A stretch of 64,000 nt of DNA from Nocardioides marmoribigeumensis (GCF_031458325.1 NZ_JAVDYG010000001.1:2542001-2606000); one strand, 5' to 3'. Shown: positions 41,500-50,419, counted from the stretch's first letter. The notes: generated by a model from the letters alone, not told the origin. Translations and numbers: made by a program.

Positions 41500-42990
41500 T
41501 CACTCCGGGTGGTTGTCCTCGTGGCCGACCCGGAACGGCGTGGTGACCCCGGCGTACATCAGGTGCGCGACGAGGCCCTGCGTGGCGTGCGGCAGGTTGT
41601 GGCAGTGGTCCATCCAGACGCCGGGGTTGTCGGCCACGAAGGCGATCCGGTAGCGCTCGCCCGGGGCCACCTCCAGCGAGTCCATCCAGAACGGGCTCCC
41701 GGTGGCGGCCCTGCCGTCCCGGCTCAGCACGACCGCGTGGTGTCCGTGCAGGTGCATCGGGTGGCTCGCCCCGGTGCCGTTGTGGAGGTCCATCACGACG
41801 ACGTCGCCCTCCTCGACGGTGAACATCGGCACGTCGGGGAAGAGGTGTCCGTTGATCGTCCACCACACCCCCGGCCGGCCGTCGACGAAGCCGGGGCGGC
41901 GACCGATGTCGTAGCGGAACGTGCGGTCGGGGTGGGAGGCGTCGAACGGGAGCGCCGTCGGTGAGCCGTAGGAGAGCACGTCGAGACGCGTGCGCGGCTG
42001 GTCCGGCGGGGCCGGCTCGGCGGCGTCGGCGGGACCGATGACGAGGTAGGTCCCCTTGCTCACCTGGACCCGCGCGGCGCCGTCCTCGGGCACGGTGAGC
42101 TCGAGGTCCGCGCGGCCCCCGGCGGTGACCTGCACCATCCGGGCCTCGACCTCGGTCGGCTCGTTCACCTCGTAGCCGTCGAGCGCGACCACCGTGACCG
42201 GCACGTCGGCCCAGGCGTCCAGCGCGGCGTTGTCGGTGTCGACCAGGCGCACGCGGACGGTGTCGCCCGGCTCCGCCTCCACGCGTACGGCGCCCTCCCG
42301 GCCGTTGAGCGTGCGTGCGGACCCGTAGGTGTGGGCGACCGCGGTGACGTCGACGTCCTGGGCGATCCCGCTGCGCGGGCGCACCACCAGCGCGCCGAGG
42401 AGACCCTTGCGCACCTGGACGTGGGAGACCTGGTGGGAGTGGTACCAGTAGGTCCCGACCTGCGAGGCCACGAACCGGTAGGTGAAGGTGCCGCCGACCG
42501 GGACGGCGTCCTGGGTGACCCCGGCGACGCCGTCCATCGCGTTGGGCACGTCGACGCCGTGCCAGTGCAGGCTCACGCCGTCGGGCACCGACTCGTTGAC
42601 CAGCCGCACCTCGACCAGGTCACCCTGCGTGGCCTCGATCGTCGGGCCGGGGGAGGTCCCGTTGAGCGTGAAGCCGTCCAGCTCGCGGCCGGAGGCCAGC
42701 TCGACCGTGCCCGACCGGGCGGTGAGGGTCAGTGCGACGTCGGGCTCACCCGTGCGGTGCTCGACCAGGTCGGTGACGCTGGTCGCCCCGTCCGCCCCGT
42801 GGTGCATCCCGTGCAGGCCGGCCGACCCGGGGCCGGCCACGGCGGGGCCGCCGCCGGTGTCGACGTACCCCATGTCCATCACGGAGTACGTGCCCGGCAG
42901 CAGGCTCGCCTGCCACAGCCACGCCAGAGGTACGACGACCGCGAGGGCCGCCGCGACCGGCAGGAGGACCCGGAGTCGGGCCCGGGTCAC
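41500..42990 (-). CDS. Membrane-anchored multicopper oxidase
   Basis: 496 residues. An N-terminal hydrophobic helix (VLLPVAAALAVVVPLAWLW) acts as signal or anchor, then three cupredoxin domains. Copper ligands are in SLHWHGVDV, YWYHSHQ, HPMHLHGHH and MDHCHNLPHATQG, the last giving the type 1 copper His-Cys-His. A Met/His-rich linker (GLHGMHHG) near the N-terminus may bind copper. It oxidises metal ions or phenols with reduction of O2 to water. The GTG start overlaps the upstream gene's stop (GTGA). Convergent with the KstD-like gene, 2 bp between stops. Confidence 0.92.
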   Translation of the reverse strand: MTRARLRVLLPVAAALAVVVPLAWLWQASLLPGTYSVMDMGYVDTGGGPAVAGPGSAGLHGMHHGADGATSVTDLVEHRTGEPDVALTLTARSGTVELASGRELDGFTLNGTSPGPTIEATQGDLVEVRLVNESVPDGVSLHWHGVDVPNAMDGVAGVTQDAVPVGGTFTYRFVASQVGTYWYHSHQVSHVQVRKGLLGALVVRPRSGIAQDVDVTAVAHTYGSARTLNGREGAVRVEAEPGDTVRVRLVDTDNAALDAWADVPVTVVALDGYEVNEPTEVEARMVQVTAGGRADLELTVPEDGAARVQVSKGTYLVIGPADAAEPAPPDQPRTRLDVLSYGSPTALPFDASHPDRTFRYDIGRRPGFVDGRPGVWWTINGHLFPDVPMFTVEEGDVVVMDLHNGTGASHPMHLHGHHAVVLSRDGRAATGSPFWMDSLEVAPGERYRIAFVADNPGVWMDHCHNLPHATQGLVAHLMYAGVTTPFRVGHEDNHPE

Positions 42991-43505
42991 GCCTGGAGCT
43001 GCTGCGAGGACGCCGGCTCCGGCTGGCCGGGGATCGTGCGGCCCTTGCCGACCGTGGGAGCGGTGGTGGTGGCCGCGTCGTCCTGGCGGCTCATCAGCCG
43101 CGCGGCGCTGAGGGCGGTGAGGAAGATCGCGAAGGCGTTGATCCCGTGGAGGGGGCCGATCGCCGGCACGCTGTGCGCCACGAGGCCGAGGGTCACCTGG
43201 AGGGCCACGAGGCCGACGAGGAGGCCGCCGCGGGCCGCGGCGCCCTTGGTCTTGGTGAGGAATCCCACGACGAGCGTGACGATCGCGACCAGCGGGATGA
43301 GCATCATGCCGTTCATGCCGTGGAGCATGAAGCCGCCCAGGCCCGGGAACGACAGGGAGTCGTCGTTGAGGGCGGCCTTGTCGAGCACGCCCCCGTCCTG
43401 GTCGATCCACTGGAACAGCCCGGCGTCGGCATAGACGACGAACGCCGCCTGGAGCGCGACGAGGCCGCAGATGGCATAGGCGAGGTACTTGTACGTGCTG
43501 CGCAT
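42987..43505 (-). CDS. Four-helix membrane protein (DUF6220-like) co-encoded with the multicopper oxidase
   Basis: 172 residues with four predicted membrane helices (YLAYAICGLVALQAAFVVY, MLIPLVAIVTLVVGFL, GLLVGLVALQVTLGLVA, INAFAIFLTALSAARLM) and histidines at helix ends (MLHGMNGMM, VAHSVP, PLHGINAF) that could bind heme or copper. GGGAGGA lies 7 bp before the ATG at 43505. Overlap with the oxidase gene implies a shared job, perhaps electron delivery or copper handling. The DUF6220 resemblance is tentative. Confidence 0.75.
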   Translation of the reverse strand: MRSTYKYLAYAICGLVALQAAFVVYADAGLFQWIDQDGGVLDKAALNDDSLSFPGLGGFMLHGMNGMMLIPLVAIVTLVVGFLTKTKGAAARGGLLVGLVALQVTLGLVAHSVPAIGPLHGINAFAIFLTALSAARLMSRQDDAATTTAPTVGKGRTIPGQPEPASSQQLQA

Positions 43506-43684
43506 GATGTCCTCCCAGGACGAGTCGATCCCCACTGCTCGAGGCGCACGTCAAGGGCACCGCGCAAGGGGCGCTGTGGACCACGGCCGAAGGTCCGTTC
43601 ACAGCGGTGCGGTCGTCCCGATTCGGGGCGTGCCCGACCGATTTCAGGTTGGGGTTCGCGCCTGTGTATGCTTCCTCGTCGCAC

Positions 43685-43757
43685 GCCCCTTTAGCTCAGT
43701 CGGCAGAGCGTCTCCATGGTAAGGAGAAGGTCTACGGTTCGATTCCGTAAAGGGGCT
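43685..43757 (+). tRNA. tRNA-Thr (GGT)
   Basis: 73 nt. Acceptor stem GCCCCTT/AAGGGGC, D arm GCTCAGTCGGCAGAGC, anticodon stem TCTCC/GGAGA with loop ATGGTAA (anticodon GGT), T arm TACGG-TTCGATT-CCGTA. First of the thrT-metT-rpmG order seen in mycobacteria. Confidence 0.97.
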
Positions 43758-43806
43758 CTGGGTGGGAATGCAGGCATCGTCACCGGTGTTGCAGCCCCGT
43801 CCCGGT

Positions 43807-43880
43807 GGCGGGGTAGCTCAGGTGGTTAGAGCACACGGCTCATAATCGTGGTGTCGCGGGTTCGAGTCCCGCCCCCGCTA
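43807..43880 (+). tRNA. tRNA-Met (CAT), elongator
   Basis: 74 nt. Acceptor GGCGGGG/CCCCGCT with a G-T end pair, D arm GCTCAGGTGGTTAGAGC, anticodon loop CTCATAA (CAT), T arm GCGGG-TTCGAGT-CCCGC. The base-paired first position and lack of three G-C pairs in the anticodon stem fit the elongator rather than the initiator. Confidence 0.95.
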
Positions 43881-43964
43881 CTCATCACAGCTCATCAGAC
43901 AGACCGCCGCGAGGCGCATCCAGCAGGACCGCAAGACGCAGCAACACCGAGGAGAGGCATCGCC

Positions 43965-44135
43965 GTGGCGAGCAAGGCAAGCGACATCCGGCCCAAGATC
44001 ACGCTGGCGTGCGTGGAGTGCAAGGAGCGCAACTACATCACCAAGAAGAACCGGCGCAACGACCCCGACCGGCTGGAGCTCAAGAAGTTCTGCCCCCGTT
44101 GCCGCACCCACACCGCGCACCGCGAGACCCGCTGA
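43965..44135 (+). CDS. rpmG: 50S ribosomal protein L33
   Basis: 56 residues, full L33. It retains the zinc-binding CVEC and CPRC pairs, so it is the C+ form. [37 protein letters not shown] is typical. GTG start at 43965 with GAGGAGAGG upstream. Followed by a strong terminator. Order thrT-metT-rpmG-hadAB is as in Mycobacterium. Confidence 0.97.
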   Translation: MASKASDIRPKITLACVECKERNYITKKNRRNDPDRLELKKFCPRCRTHTAHRETR

Positions 44136-44155
44136 GCCGCGCACCGCAGAGCATC

Positions 44156-44194
44156 GACGACGGCCTCCCCGACGGGGAGGCCGTCGTCCGTTTT
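44156..44194 (+). terminator. Rho-independent terminator after rpmG
   Basis: A 15-bp perfect stem (GACGACGGCCTCCCC / GGGGAGGCCGTCGTC) with a 3-base loop, followed by CGTTTT. Confidence 0.92.
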
Positions 44195-44214
44195 CGGCTG
44201 CTAGCGTCGGTCCC

Positions 44215-44670
44215 ATGAGCCTCGGCCCCGACCTCGCCGGGCGGACCTTCCCGCCCACCGCTCCGTTCGAGGTGACCCACGACCACGTCGCCGCCTTCGC
44301 GCGGTCCTTCGGGTCGTCGTACGACGGGGGGCCGGCGCCGGCGACCTACCCGATCGTCGTCGCCTTCGGCGCCATGCGCACCCTGCTCGACGACCCCGAC
44401 GTGGGCATCTCGCTGCAGCACGTGGTCCACGGCGAGCAGCGCTTCAGCTACACCCGGCCCGTGGTCCCCGGCGACCGGCTCACCGCCGAGCTCACCGTGA
44501 CCTCGGTCCGCAGCCTCGGTGCGGCCGACATCATCGGCACCCGCAGCGAGATCACCGACGCCGAGGGCGCCCACGTGGTCACCGCCGTCGCGACGCTCGT
44601 GCACAGCGCCCCGGGTGGGACGGCCGAGCCCGGGGAGCCGCCCGCCCCGCAGGTCGGACGCCAGCGATGA
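44215..44670 (+). CDS. hadA: MaoC-like dehydratase subunit A
   Basis: 151 residues with the FAS1-type dehydratase N-terminal hotdog (GRTFPPTAPFEVTHDHVAAFARSFG, then QRFSYTRPVVPGDRLTAELTV). HadA lacks catalytic residues and gives the substrate channel of the HadAB heterodimer, the (3R)-hydroxyacyl-ACP dehydratase of type II fatty acid synthesis. It overlaps hadB by ATGA. In mycobacteria these genes make mycolic acids; in a Nocardioides-like host the role is probably general long-chain fatty acid synthesis. It follows rpmG as in Mycobacterium. Confidence 0.9.
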   Translation: MSLGPDLAGRTFPPTAPFEVTHDHVAAFARSFGSSYDGGPAPATYPIVVAFGAMRTLLDDPDVGISLQHVVHGEQRFSYTRPVVPGDRLTAELTVTSVRSLGAADIIGTRSEITDAEGAHVVTAVATLVHSAPGGTAEPGEPPAPQVGRQR

Positions 44671-45095
44671 CGACCTTCGAGGCCGGGCAGGCCCTCCCGC
44701 CCCACGAGTACGAGGTCACCCGCGCCGACCTGGTCGCCTACGCCGAGGCCTCCGGCGACGACAACCCGATCCACCAGGACGAGGACGTCGCGCAGGCCGT
44801 CGGCCTGCCCGGCGTCATCGCCCACGGCATGTTCACCCTGGCCCTCGCCTCCCGCGCGGTCGAGGAGTGGGCAGGCGGCCCGGGTCGCGTGCGCGAGCTC
44901 GGGGCCAAGTTCACCCGCCCGGTCGTCGTCCACGCCCACGAGCCGGCCTACGTCGCCGTGGTGGGCGTGGTCCGCTCCGTGGAGCCCGCGGAGGGCGGCG
45001 GCACGGCCGTGACGGTCGCGCTCGAGGTGACCTGCGGGATCGACAAGGTCCTGGGTGCGCCCAAGGCCGTCTTCGTGGTCCCCGACGGTGCCTGA
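44667..45095 (+). CDS. hadB: MaoC-like dehydratase catalytic subunit B
   Basis: 142 residues. The hydratase-2 motif ASGDDNPIHQDEDVA supplies the catalytic Asp and His, and VIAHGMFTLALASRAV the following helix. It dehydrates (3R)-hydroxyacyl-ACP in complex with HadA. The ATGA overlap with hadA ties the pair, and its end overlaps murB. No hadC is present after it, unlike M. tuberculosis. Confidence 0.92.
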   Translation: MTTFEAGQALPPHEYEVTRADLVAYAEASGDDNPIHQDEDVAQAVGLPGVIAHGMFTLALASRAVEEWAGGPGRVRELGAKFTRPVVVHAHEPAYVAVVGVVRSVEPAEGGGTAVTVALEVTCGIDKVLGAPKAVFVVPDGA

Positions 45096-46134
45096 GGCCC
45101 CCCGGCCCCCGGTCCGTCTGGCCGACCGGACGACCCTGCGGCTCGGTGGGCCGGTCGGCGAGCTGGTCGAGGCGCGCGACGAGCAGGGCCTGGTCGCCGC
45201 GGTCCGTGAGGCCGACGAGACCGGCACGCCGATGCTCCTGCTCGGCGGCGGCAGCAACCTGGTGGTGGCCGACGAGGGCGTGCCCGGTCGCGTGGTCGAC
45301 GTCGCGGTGAGCGGGGTCCACGTCGAGTCCGACCTGTGCGGAGGCGCCTTCGTCACCGTCGCGGCCGGCGAGGGGTGGGACGACCTGGTCGCGCGCGCGG
45401 TCCAGGAGGGCTGGGTGGGCCTCGAGGCGCTGTCGGGCATCCCCGGCCGCGTCGGTGCGACGCCGATCCAGAACGTCGGCGCCTACGGCCAGGAGGTCGC
45501 CCAGACCATCGCCCGGGTGCGCGTGTGGGACCGCCGCGAGCAGACCGTGCGCACGCTCATGGCCTCCGACTGCGGCTTCGGCTACCGCACCAGCCGCTTC
45601 AAGCAGGACCCCGCGCGGTGGGTCGTGCTCGACGTCTCCTTCCAGCTGCGGCTGGGCTCGCTCGGCGCCCCGGTGGCGTACGCCGAGCTCGCCCGCGCGC
45701 TGGGCGTCGAGGTCGGGCAGCGCGCCCCCTCCGCCGACGTCCGCGAGGCGGTGCTCGGCCTGCGCCGGGGCAAGGGCATGGTGCTGGACGCCGCGGACCA
45801 CGACACCTGGTCCGCGGGCTCCTTCTTCACCAACCCGGTCGTCGAGCCGGAGGCGGTCCCCGAGGGTGCGCCGGCGTGGGAGCAGCCCGACGGGCGGGTC
45901 AAGACGAGCGCGGCCTGGCTGATCGAGCACGCCGGGTTCGGCAAGGGCTACGGGCTCGACCACGGCGAGGGCCGGGTCGCCCTGTCCACCAAGCACACCC
46001 TCGCACTGACCAACCGCGGGGGCGCCTCGACGGCCGAGCTGCTCGCCCTGGCCGCCGAGATCCGCGACGGCGTCCGCGAGCGGCACGGCATCACACTGGT
46101 CAACGAGCCCGTGCTCGTCGGCTGCACCCTCTGA
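45088..46134 (+). CDS. murB: UDP-N-acetylenolpyruvoylglucosamine reductase
   Basis: 348 residues. FAD-binding PCMH domain (LGGGSNLVVADEGVPG, GLEALSGIPGRVGATPIQNVGAYGQEV), then YRTSRFK, the catalytic serine in AGSFFTNPV and the final acid in LVNEPVLVG. This is a type I MurB, acting in the second step of peptidoglycan precursor synthesis (NADPH-dependent reduction). GTG start at 45088 lies inside hadB (8-bp overlap), with no clear ribosome binding site, so translation is probably coupled. Confidence 0.95.
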   Translation: MPEAPRPPVRLADRTTLRLGGPVGELVEARDEQGLVAAVREADETGTPMLLLGGGSNLVVADEGVPGRVVDVAVSGVHVESDLCGGAFVTVAAGEGWDDLVARAVQEGWVGLEALSGIPGRVGATPIQNVGAYGQEVAQTIARVRVWDRREQTVRTLMASDCGFGYRTSRFKQDPARWVVLDVSFQLRLGSLGAPVAYAELARALGVEVGQRAPSADVREAVLGLRRGKGMVLDAADHDTWSAGSFFTNPVVEPEAVPEGAPAWEQPDGRVKTSAAWLIEHAGFGKGYGLDHGEGRVALSTKHTLALTNRGGASTAELLALAAEIRDGVRERHGITLVNEPVLVGCTL

Positions 46135-46145
46135 CGGCCTCTGAG

Positions 46146-46188
46146 GGTGGTCGAGCAGGGAGCGGAGCGACCGATCAGTCGAGACCAC
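46146..46188. repeat. 43-bp dispersed repeat between murB and add
   Basis: Begins GGTGGTCGAGCAGGGAGCGG and ends AGTCGAGACCAC; 41/43 identical to the copy in fahA. It overlaps the add stop codon, so the last residues of Add are read from the repeat. Confidence 0.9.
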
Positions 46189-47224
46189 TCCCGGCCCACG
46201 CGCTGATCTCCCGCGCGAGCTCCTCCTTCAGCGAGTCCGGCGCGCAGGACGCCTCGACCGACATCCGCGCCAGGTGGGCCAGGGTCGCGTCGTCGAGGTC
46301 GTGGGCCGCGCGTACGGCGGCGTACTGCCCGTGCAGGCGCGAGCCGAACAGCAGCGGGTCGTCGGCCCCCAGCGCGACCGTCGCCCCGGCCTCGAGCAGC
46401 GTCGGCAGCGGCACGCTCGAGAGGTCGCTGAAGACGCCGAGGGACACGTTGGACGTGGGGCACACCTCCAGGGCGATGCCGCGGCGGACGACCTCGTCGA
46501 GGAGGGCGGGGTCCTCCGCCGAGCGGACGCCGTGCCCGAGCCGGTCGGCCCCGAGCTGCTCCACCGCGACCCGGATGTTGGCCGGCCCGACCAGCTCACC
46601 GGCGTGGGGCAGGGCGCGCAGGCCGGCGCGGCGGGCGATGGCGAAGGCGGCGGCGAAGTCGGCCGTGGTGCCGCGACGCTCGTCGTTGGACAGGCCGAAC
46701 CCGACCACGCCGCGGTCGGCGTACTGCGCGGCGAGCCGGGCCAGCGTCCGCGCGTCGAGCGGGTGACGGGTGCGGTTGGCGGCGACCACGAGCCCGATCC
46801 CGACACCGGTCCGCGCCGAGGCGTCGGCCACGGCGTCGAGGACCAGCTCGGTGAACCTGGTGATCCCCCCGAACTTCGCGGCATAGCCGCTCGGGTCCAC
46901 CTGGAGCTCCAGCCAGCGGCCCCCGTCGGCCCCGTCGTCCTCCGCGGCCTCCAGCACCAGCCGGCGCACGTCGTCCTCGGTCCGCAGCACCGACCGGGCC
47001 ACGTCGTAGAGCCGCTGGAAGCGGAACCAGCCCTTCTCGTCGGCCGCGGACAGCCTCGGGGGCCAGTCCTCGACGAGCGCGTCGGGCAGCACGTGCCCGT
47101 CACGCTCGGCGAGCTCGACCAGGGTCCCGTGACGCATGGACCCGGTGAAGTGCAGGTGCAGGTGCGCCTTGGGCAGCAGCTGCAGGTCCCGCCGACCCTC
47201 GGCGGTCGAGCTCGTCGAGACCAC
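46175..47224 (-). CDS. add: Adenosine deaminase
   Basis: 349 residues. Metal-binding HLHLHFTGS near residues 21-29 (His23, His25), RALPHAGELVGP with the third histidine and catalytic Glu, LGHGVRSAEDP, and GADDPLLFG with the metal aspartate. It converts adenosine to inosine in purine salvage; adenine or methylthioadenosine deaminases are close relatives. The GTG at 47224 abuts the aspC stop and the first 8 residues (MVSTSSTA) are encoded by a dispersed repeat, so the natural start is uncertain. Its 3' end also overlaps a repeat copy. Confidence 0.88.
   Translation of the reverse strand: MVSTSSTAEGRRDLQLLPKAHLHLHFTGSMRHGTLVELAERDGHVLPDALVEDWPPRLSAADEKGWFRFQRLYDVARSVLRTEDDVRRLVLEAAEDDGADGGRWLELQVDPSGYAAKFGGITRFTELVLDAVADASARTGVGIGLVVAANRTRHPLDARTLARLAAQYADRGVVGFGLSNDERRGTTADFAAAFAIARRAGLRALPHAGELVGPANIRVAVEQLGADRLGHGVRSAEDPALLDEVVRRGIALEVCPTSNVSLGVFSDLSSVPLPTLLEAGATVALGADDPLLFGSRLHGQYAAVRAAHDLDDATLAHLARMSVEASCAPDSLKEELAREISAWAGSGLD
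47201..47224. repeat. Dispersed repeat at the 5' end of add
   Basis: GGCGGTCGAGC and GTCGAGACCAC arms; one base different from the consensus in the left arm. It contains the add start codon and codes for its first residues. Confidence 0.8.
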
Positions 47225-48439
47225 TCAGGCGAAGAGCTTCTGGATGCGGCTGACGCCCTCGACCAGGTCGTCGTCACCGAGCGCGTAGGAGAGCCGGAGG
47301 TAGCCGGGGGAGCCGAACGCCTCGCCGGGGACCACCGCCACCTCCACCTTGTCGAGGATCAGGCCGGCGAGCTCGGCGGAGGTCTGCGGGGCGACCCCGT
47401 CGACCTCCTTGCCGAGCAGTCCCTTGACCGAGGGGTAGACGTAGAACGCGCCCTTGGGCTCGGGGCAGACGACGCCGTCGATCTCGTTGAGCATCTCGAC
47501 CATCGTGCGGCGACGCCGGTCGAAGGCGCTCCTCATCTCGTCGACGGCGGAGAGGTCGCCGGTGAGGGCGGCCAGCGCTGCCTTCTGGGCGACGTTGCAG
47601 ACGTTGGAGGTGGCGTGGGACTGCAGGTTGGTGGCGGCCTTCACCACGTCGGCGGGACCGATGAGCCAGCCCACGCGCCACCCGGTCATCGCGTAGGTCT
47701 TGGCGACGCCGTTGAGCACGACCGTGCGGTCGGCGATCTCCGGCACGGCGACGGGCAGGGAGACCGCCTCCACGCCGTCGTAGGTCAGGTGCTCGTAGAT
47801 CTCGTCGGTGACGACCCACAGCCCGTGCTCGTCGGCCCAGCGGCCGATCGCCTCGACCTGCTCGCGGGTGTAGACCGCGCCCGTGGGGTTGGACGGCGAG
47901 CAGAACAGCAGCACCTTGGTGCGGTCGGTGCGGGACGCCTCCAGCTGCTCGACGGTGACCAGGTAGTCCTGGGTCTCGTCGGCCAGCACCTCCACCGGCA
48001 CCCCGCCCGCGAGGCGGATCGCCTCGGGGTAGGTCGTCCAGTACGGCGCCGGCAGGAGGACCTCGTCGCCCGGGTCGAGCAGGGTGGCGAACGCCTCGTA
48101 GACGGCCTGCTTGCCGCCGTTGGTGACGAGCACCTGGGACGGCTCCACGCGGTAGCCGCTGTCGCGCAGGGTCTTCTCCGCGATCGCCTTCTTGAGCGCC
48201 GGGAGACCGCCGGCGGGGCTGTAGCGGTGGTTCGCGCTGTCGCGGCACGCCTCGACCGCGGCGTCGACGATGTAGCCCGGGGTCGGGAAGTCCGGTTCCC
48301 CGGCCCCGAAGCCGATCACCGGGCGTCCCTCGGCCTTGAGGGCCTTGGCCCTGGCGTCGACGGCCAGCGTGGCGGACTCGGCGATGCCGCCGATGCGGGC
48401 AGAGACGCGGGCGGGGGACTGGCTGGGCTGCGAGCTCAT
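47225..48439 (-). CDS. aspC: Aspartate/aromatic aminotransferase, class I PLP
   Basis: 404 residues, fold type I aminotransferase Ib. [55 protein letters not shown], and the PLP-lysine segment [12 protein letters not shown] are all present, followed by the C-terminal arginine (RLSYA). It makes aspartate from oxaloacetate and glutamate. ATG at 48439. It immediately precedes add with no gap. In Mycobacterium an aminotransferase is not at this place. Confidence 0.92.
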   Translation of the reverse strand: MSSQPSQSPARVSARIGGIAESATLAVDARAKALKAEGRPVIGFGAGEPDFPTPGYIVDAAVEACRDSANHRYSPAGGLPALKKAIAEKTLRDSGYRVEPSQVLVTNGGKQAVYEAFATLLDPGDEVLLPAPYWTTYPEAIRLAGGVPVEVLADETQDYLVTVEQLEASRTDRTKVLLFCSPSNPTGAVYTREQVEAIGRWADEHGLWVVTDEIYEHLTYDGVEAVSLPVAVPEIADRTVVLNGVAKTYAMTGWRVGWLIGPADVVKAATNLQSHATSNVCNVAQKAALAALTGDLSAVDEMRSAFDRRRRTMVEMLNEIDGVVCPEPKGAFYVYPSVKGLLGKEVDGVAPQTSAELAGLILDKVEVAVVPGEAFGSPGYLRLSYALGDDDLVEGVSRIQKLFA

Positions 48440-48618
48440 GCGTCCCACTCTGTCACCTCGTCCGAGGCCACCGCACCCGCGTTCCGCCGCTGGTTCGACT
48501 TCGAGTTGCCCGCCCCGTAGACTCTCCCGTCGGTGGATCTGCACCCTTGTTCGTCATGCCCTCCTGTCCCCGGCCCGCCGGTGGCTGCGGGCCGCCGTCG
48601 AGGGGCCGGCCCCACCGA

Positions 48619-48691
48619 AGGGCACTAGCTCAACTGGCAGAGCATCGGTCTCCAAAACCGAAGGTTGGGGGTTCAAGTCCCTCGTGCCCTG
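48619..48691 (+). tRNA. tRNA-Trp (CCA)
   Basis: 73 nt. Acceptor AGGGCAC/GTGCCCT, D arm GCTCAACTGGCAGAGC, anticodon loop CTCCAAA (CCA), T arm GGGGG-TTCAAGT-CCCTC. Directly upstream of secE, as in mycobacteria. Confidence 0.97.
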
Positions 48692-48763
48692 CGAGGCTCC
48701 GCGCACCCGTGCGGGGTCGACCGTTCGAGGTCTCCACCGGAGGCGCGTGAAGGGAAGTGGTGG

Positions 48764-48985
48764 ATGGTGACCGGCACCAGCCCGGCGACGGCCAAGCAGA
48801 GCCGCACCAGCCCGTCGACCTTCTACCGCCAGATGGTGGCCGAGCTCCGCAAGGTCGTCTGGCCCACCCGCGAACAGCTGATCACCTATTTCTGGGTGGT
48901 GCTCGTGTTCGTGCTGGTGGTCATGACCTTCGTGTCGCTGCTCGACCTCGGCGTCGGCAAGCTGGTCTTCAAGATCTTCGCCTGA
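48764..48985 (+). CDS. secE: Preprotein translocase subunit SecE
   Basis: 73 residues. The conserved amphipathic segment FYRQMVAELRKVVWPTREQL is followed by one membrane helix (FWVVLVFVLVVMTFVSLLDLGVG). It stabilises SecY in the Sec channel. ATG at 48764 chosen; GAAGGGAAG lies 7-12 bp upstream. Precedes nusG by 74 bp as usual in bacteria. Confidence 0.95.
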   Translation: MVTGTSPATAKQSRTSPSTFYRQMVAELRKVVWPTREQLITYFWVVLVFVLVVMTFVSLLDLGVGKLVFKIFA

Positions 48986-49059
48986 GCAAGGCCTCGAGGG
49001 CCTCAGGCAGCCACAGACAACGTCCCGCCAGGGACTGACGGAGAAGGTGACGGACAACC

Positions 49060-49869
49060 GTGTCGCAGTCGTACGACGAGCTGGGCGAGACGCCCGACCA
49101 GGAGCCCACCGCTGACCCCGCGGTCACGGTGGACGCGCCGGCGGAGCAGGTCGTCCCCGACGACGACGTCCCCTCGGAGGAGGTGCCCTCCGACGACGTC
49201 GCGGCGGAGGAGTCCGAGACCCTCGACGAGGCCGAGCCGGCCCCGGCCGACCCGCTCGAGGAGTTCCGCGAGCGCCTGCGCGACCAGATCGGCGACTGGT
49301 TCGTGGTCCACACCTACTCCGGCATGGAGAACCGGGTGAAGACCAACCTGGAGAGCCGGATCACCTCGCTCAACATGGAGGACTACATCCACGAGGTGAT
49401 CGTCCCGACCGAGGAGGTCGCGGAGATCAAGAACGGCCAGCGCAAGATGGTGCGCCGCACCGTCCTCCCCGGCTACGTCCTCGTGCGCATGGACCTCACC
49501 GACGAGTCGTGGGCCGCGGTCCGCCACACCCCCTCCGTGACCGGCTTCGTCGGCCACAGCCAGCAGCCGGTGCCGCTGAGCCTGGAGGAGGTCGAGAAGA
49601 TGCTCGCCCCCACGCTCGCCCCGCAGCCCGAGACCGGCGACGGCGCCGACGGCACCACGTCGCCGAGCGGCGCCAAGGCCAAGCCCAAGGTCGAGGTCGC
49701 CGACTTCAGCGTCTCCGACTCCGTCATGGTGGTCGACGGGCCGTTCGCGACCCTGCACGCCACGCTCACCGAGATCAACGCCGACACCCAGAGGGTCAAG
49801 GCGCTGGTCGAGATCTTCGGCCGGGAGACCCCGGTCGAGCTGAGCTTCACCCAGATCCAGAAGGTCTGA
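49060..49869 (+). CDS. nusG: Transcription termination/antitermination protein NusG
   Basis: 269 residues, longer than the ~180 of E. coli because of an acidic, proline-rich N-terminal extension of about 75 residues ([13 protein letters not shown]...), common in actinobacteria. The NGN domain begins at [17 protein letters not shown] and the KOW domain is [25 protein letters not shown] start at 49060 with GGAGAAGG upstream. It binds RNA polymerase and couples it to Rho or ribosomes. Confidence 0.96.
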   Translation: MSQSYDELGETPDQEPTADPAVTVDAPAEQVVPDDDVPSEEVPSDDVAAEESETLDEAEPAPADPLEEFRERLRDQIGDWFVVHTYSGMENRVKTNLESRITSLNMEDYIHEVIVPTEEVAEIKNGQRKMVRRTVLPGYVLVRMDLTDESWAAVRHTPSVTGFVGHSQQPVPLSLEEVEKMLAPTLAPQPETGDGADGTTSPSGAKAKPKVEVADFSVSDSVMVVDGPFATLHATLTEINADTQRVKALVEIFGRETPVELSFTQIQKV

Positions 49870-49975
49870 GACCCGGGTCGAGGAGCGCCGCCGGCGGCGA
49901 CGCGCCTCCACCCCCAGCAGTAGTGGCAGGGGAACCACCCCGCGATGACCACATGAGAGAAAGAAGAAGGAAGCA

Positions 49976-50407
49976 ATGCCTCCCAAGAAGAAGATCGCCG
50001 CGCTGGTCAAGGTGCAGCTGAACGCCGGGGCGGCCACTCCTGCTCCGCCGGTCGGCACCGCCCTCGGTCCGCACGGCGTCAACATCATGGAGTTCTGCAA
50101 GGCGTACAACGCGGCCACCGAGTCGCAGCGCGGCCAGGTGATCCCCGTCGAGATCACCATCTACGAGGACCGCTCGTTCACCTTCGTCACCAAGACCCCG
50201 CCGGCCGCCGAGCTGATCAAGAAGGCCGCCGGCCTGGCCAAGGGCTCCTCGGTCCCGCACAAGGACAAGGTCGGTCGCCTGACCCGTGACCAGGTCCGCG
50301 AGATCGCCGAGGGCAAGCTGCCCGACCTCAACGCCAACGACGTCGACGCGGCGATGAAGATCGTCGAGGGCACCGCCCGCTCGATGGGCGTGACCATCGA
50401 GGGCTGA
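49976..50407 (+). CDS. rplK: 50S ribosomal protein L11
   Basis: 143 residues, normal length. [40 protein letters not shown] and the C-terminal RNA-binding end [10 protein letters not shown] are typical. It belongs to the GTPase-associated centre of the ribosome and is followed by rplA after 115 bp. Confidence 0.98.
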   Translation: MPPKKKIAALVKVQLNAGAATPAPPVGTALGPHGVNIMEFCKAYNAATESQRGQVIPVEITIYEDRSFTFVTKTPPAAELIKKAAGLAKGSSVPHKDKVGRLTRDQVREIAEGKLPDLNANDVDAAMKIVEGTARSMGVTIEG

Positions 50408-50419
50408 GCGCCCCCTGAC

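Noticed and set aside
46122-46190. Short peptide starts such as MVSTDRSLRSLLDH on the minus strand near repeats
   Set aside because: These come from translating the dispersed repeat itself and are not gene starts.
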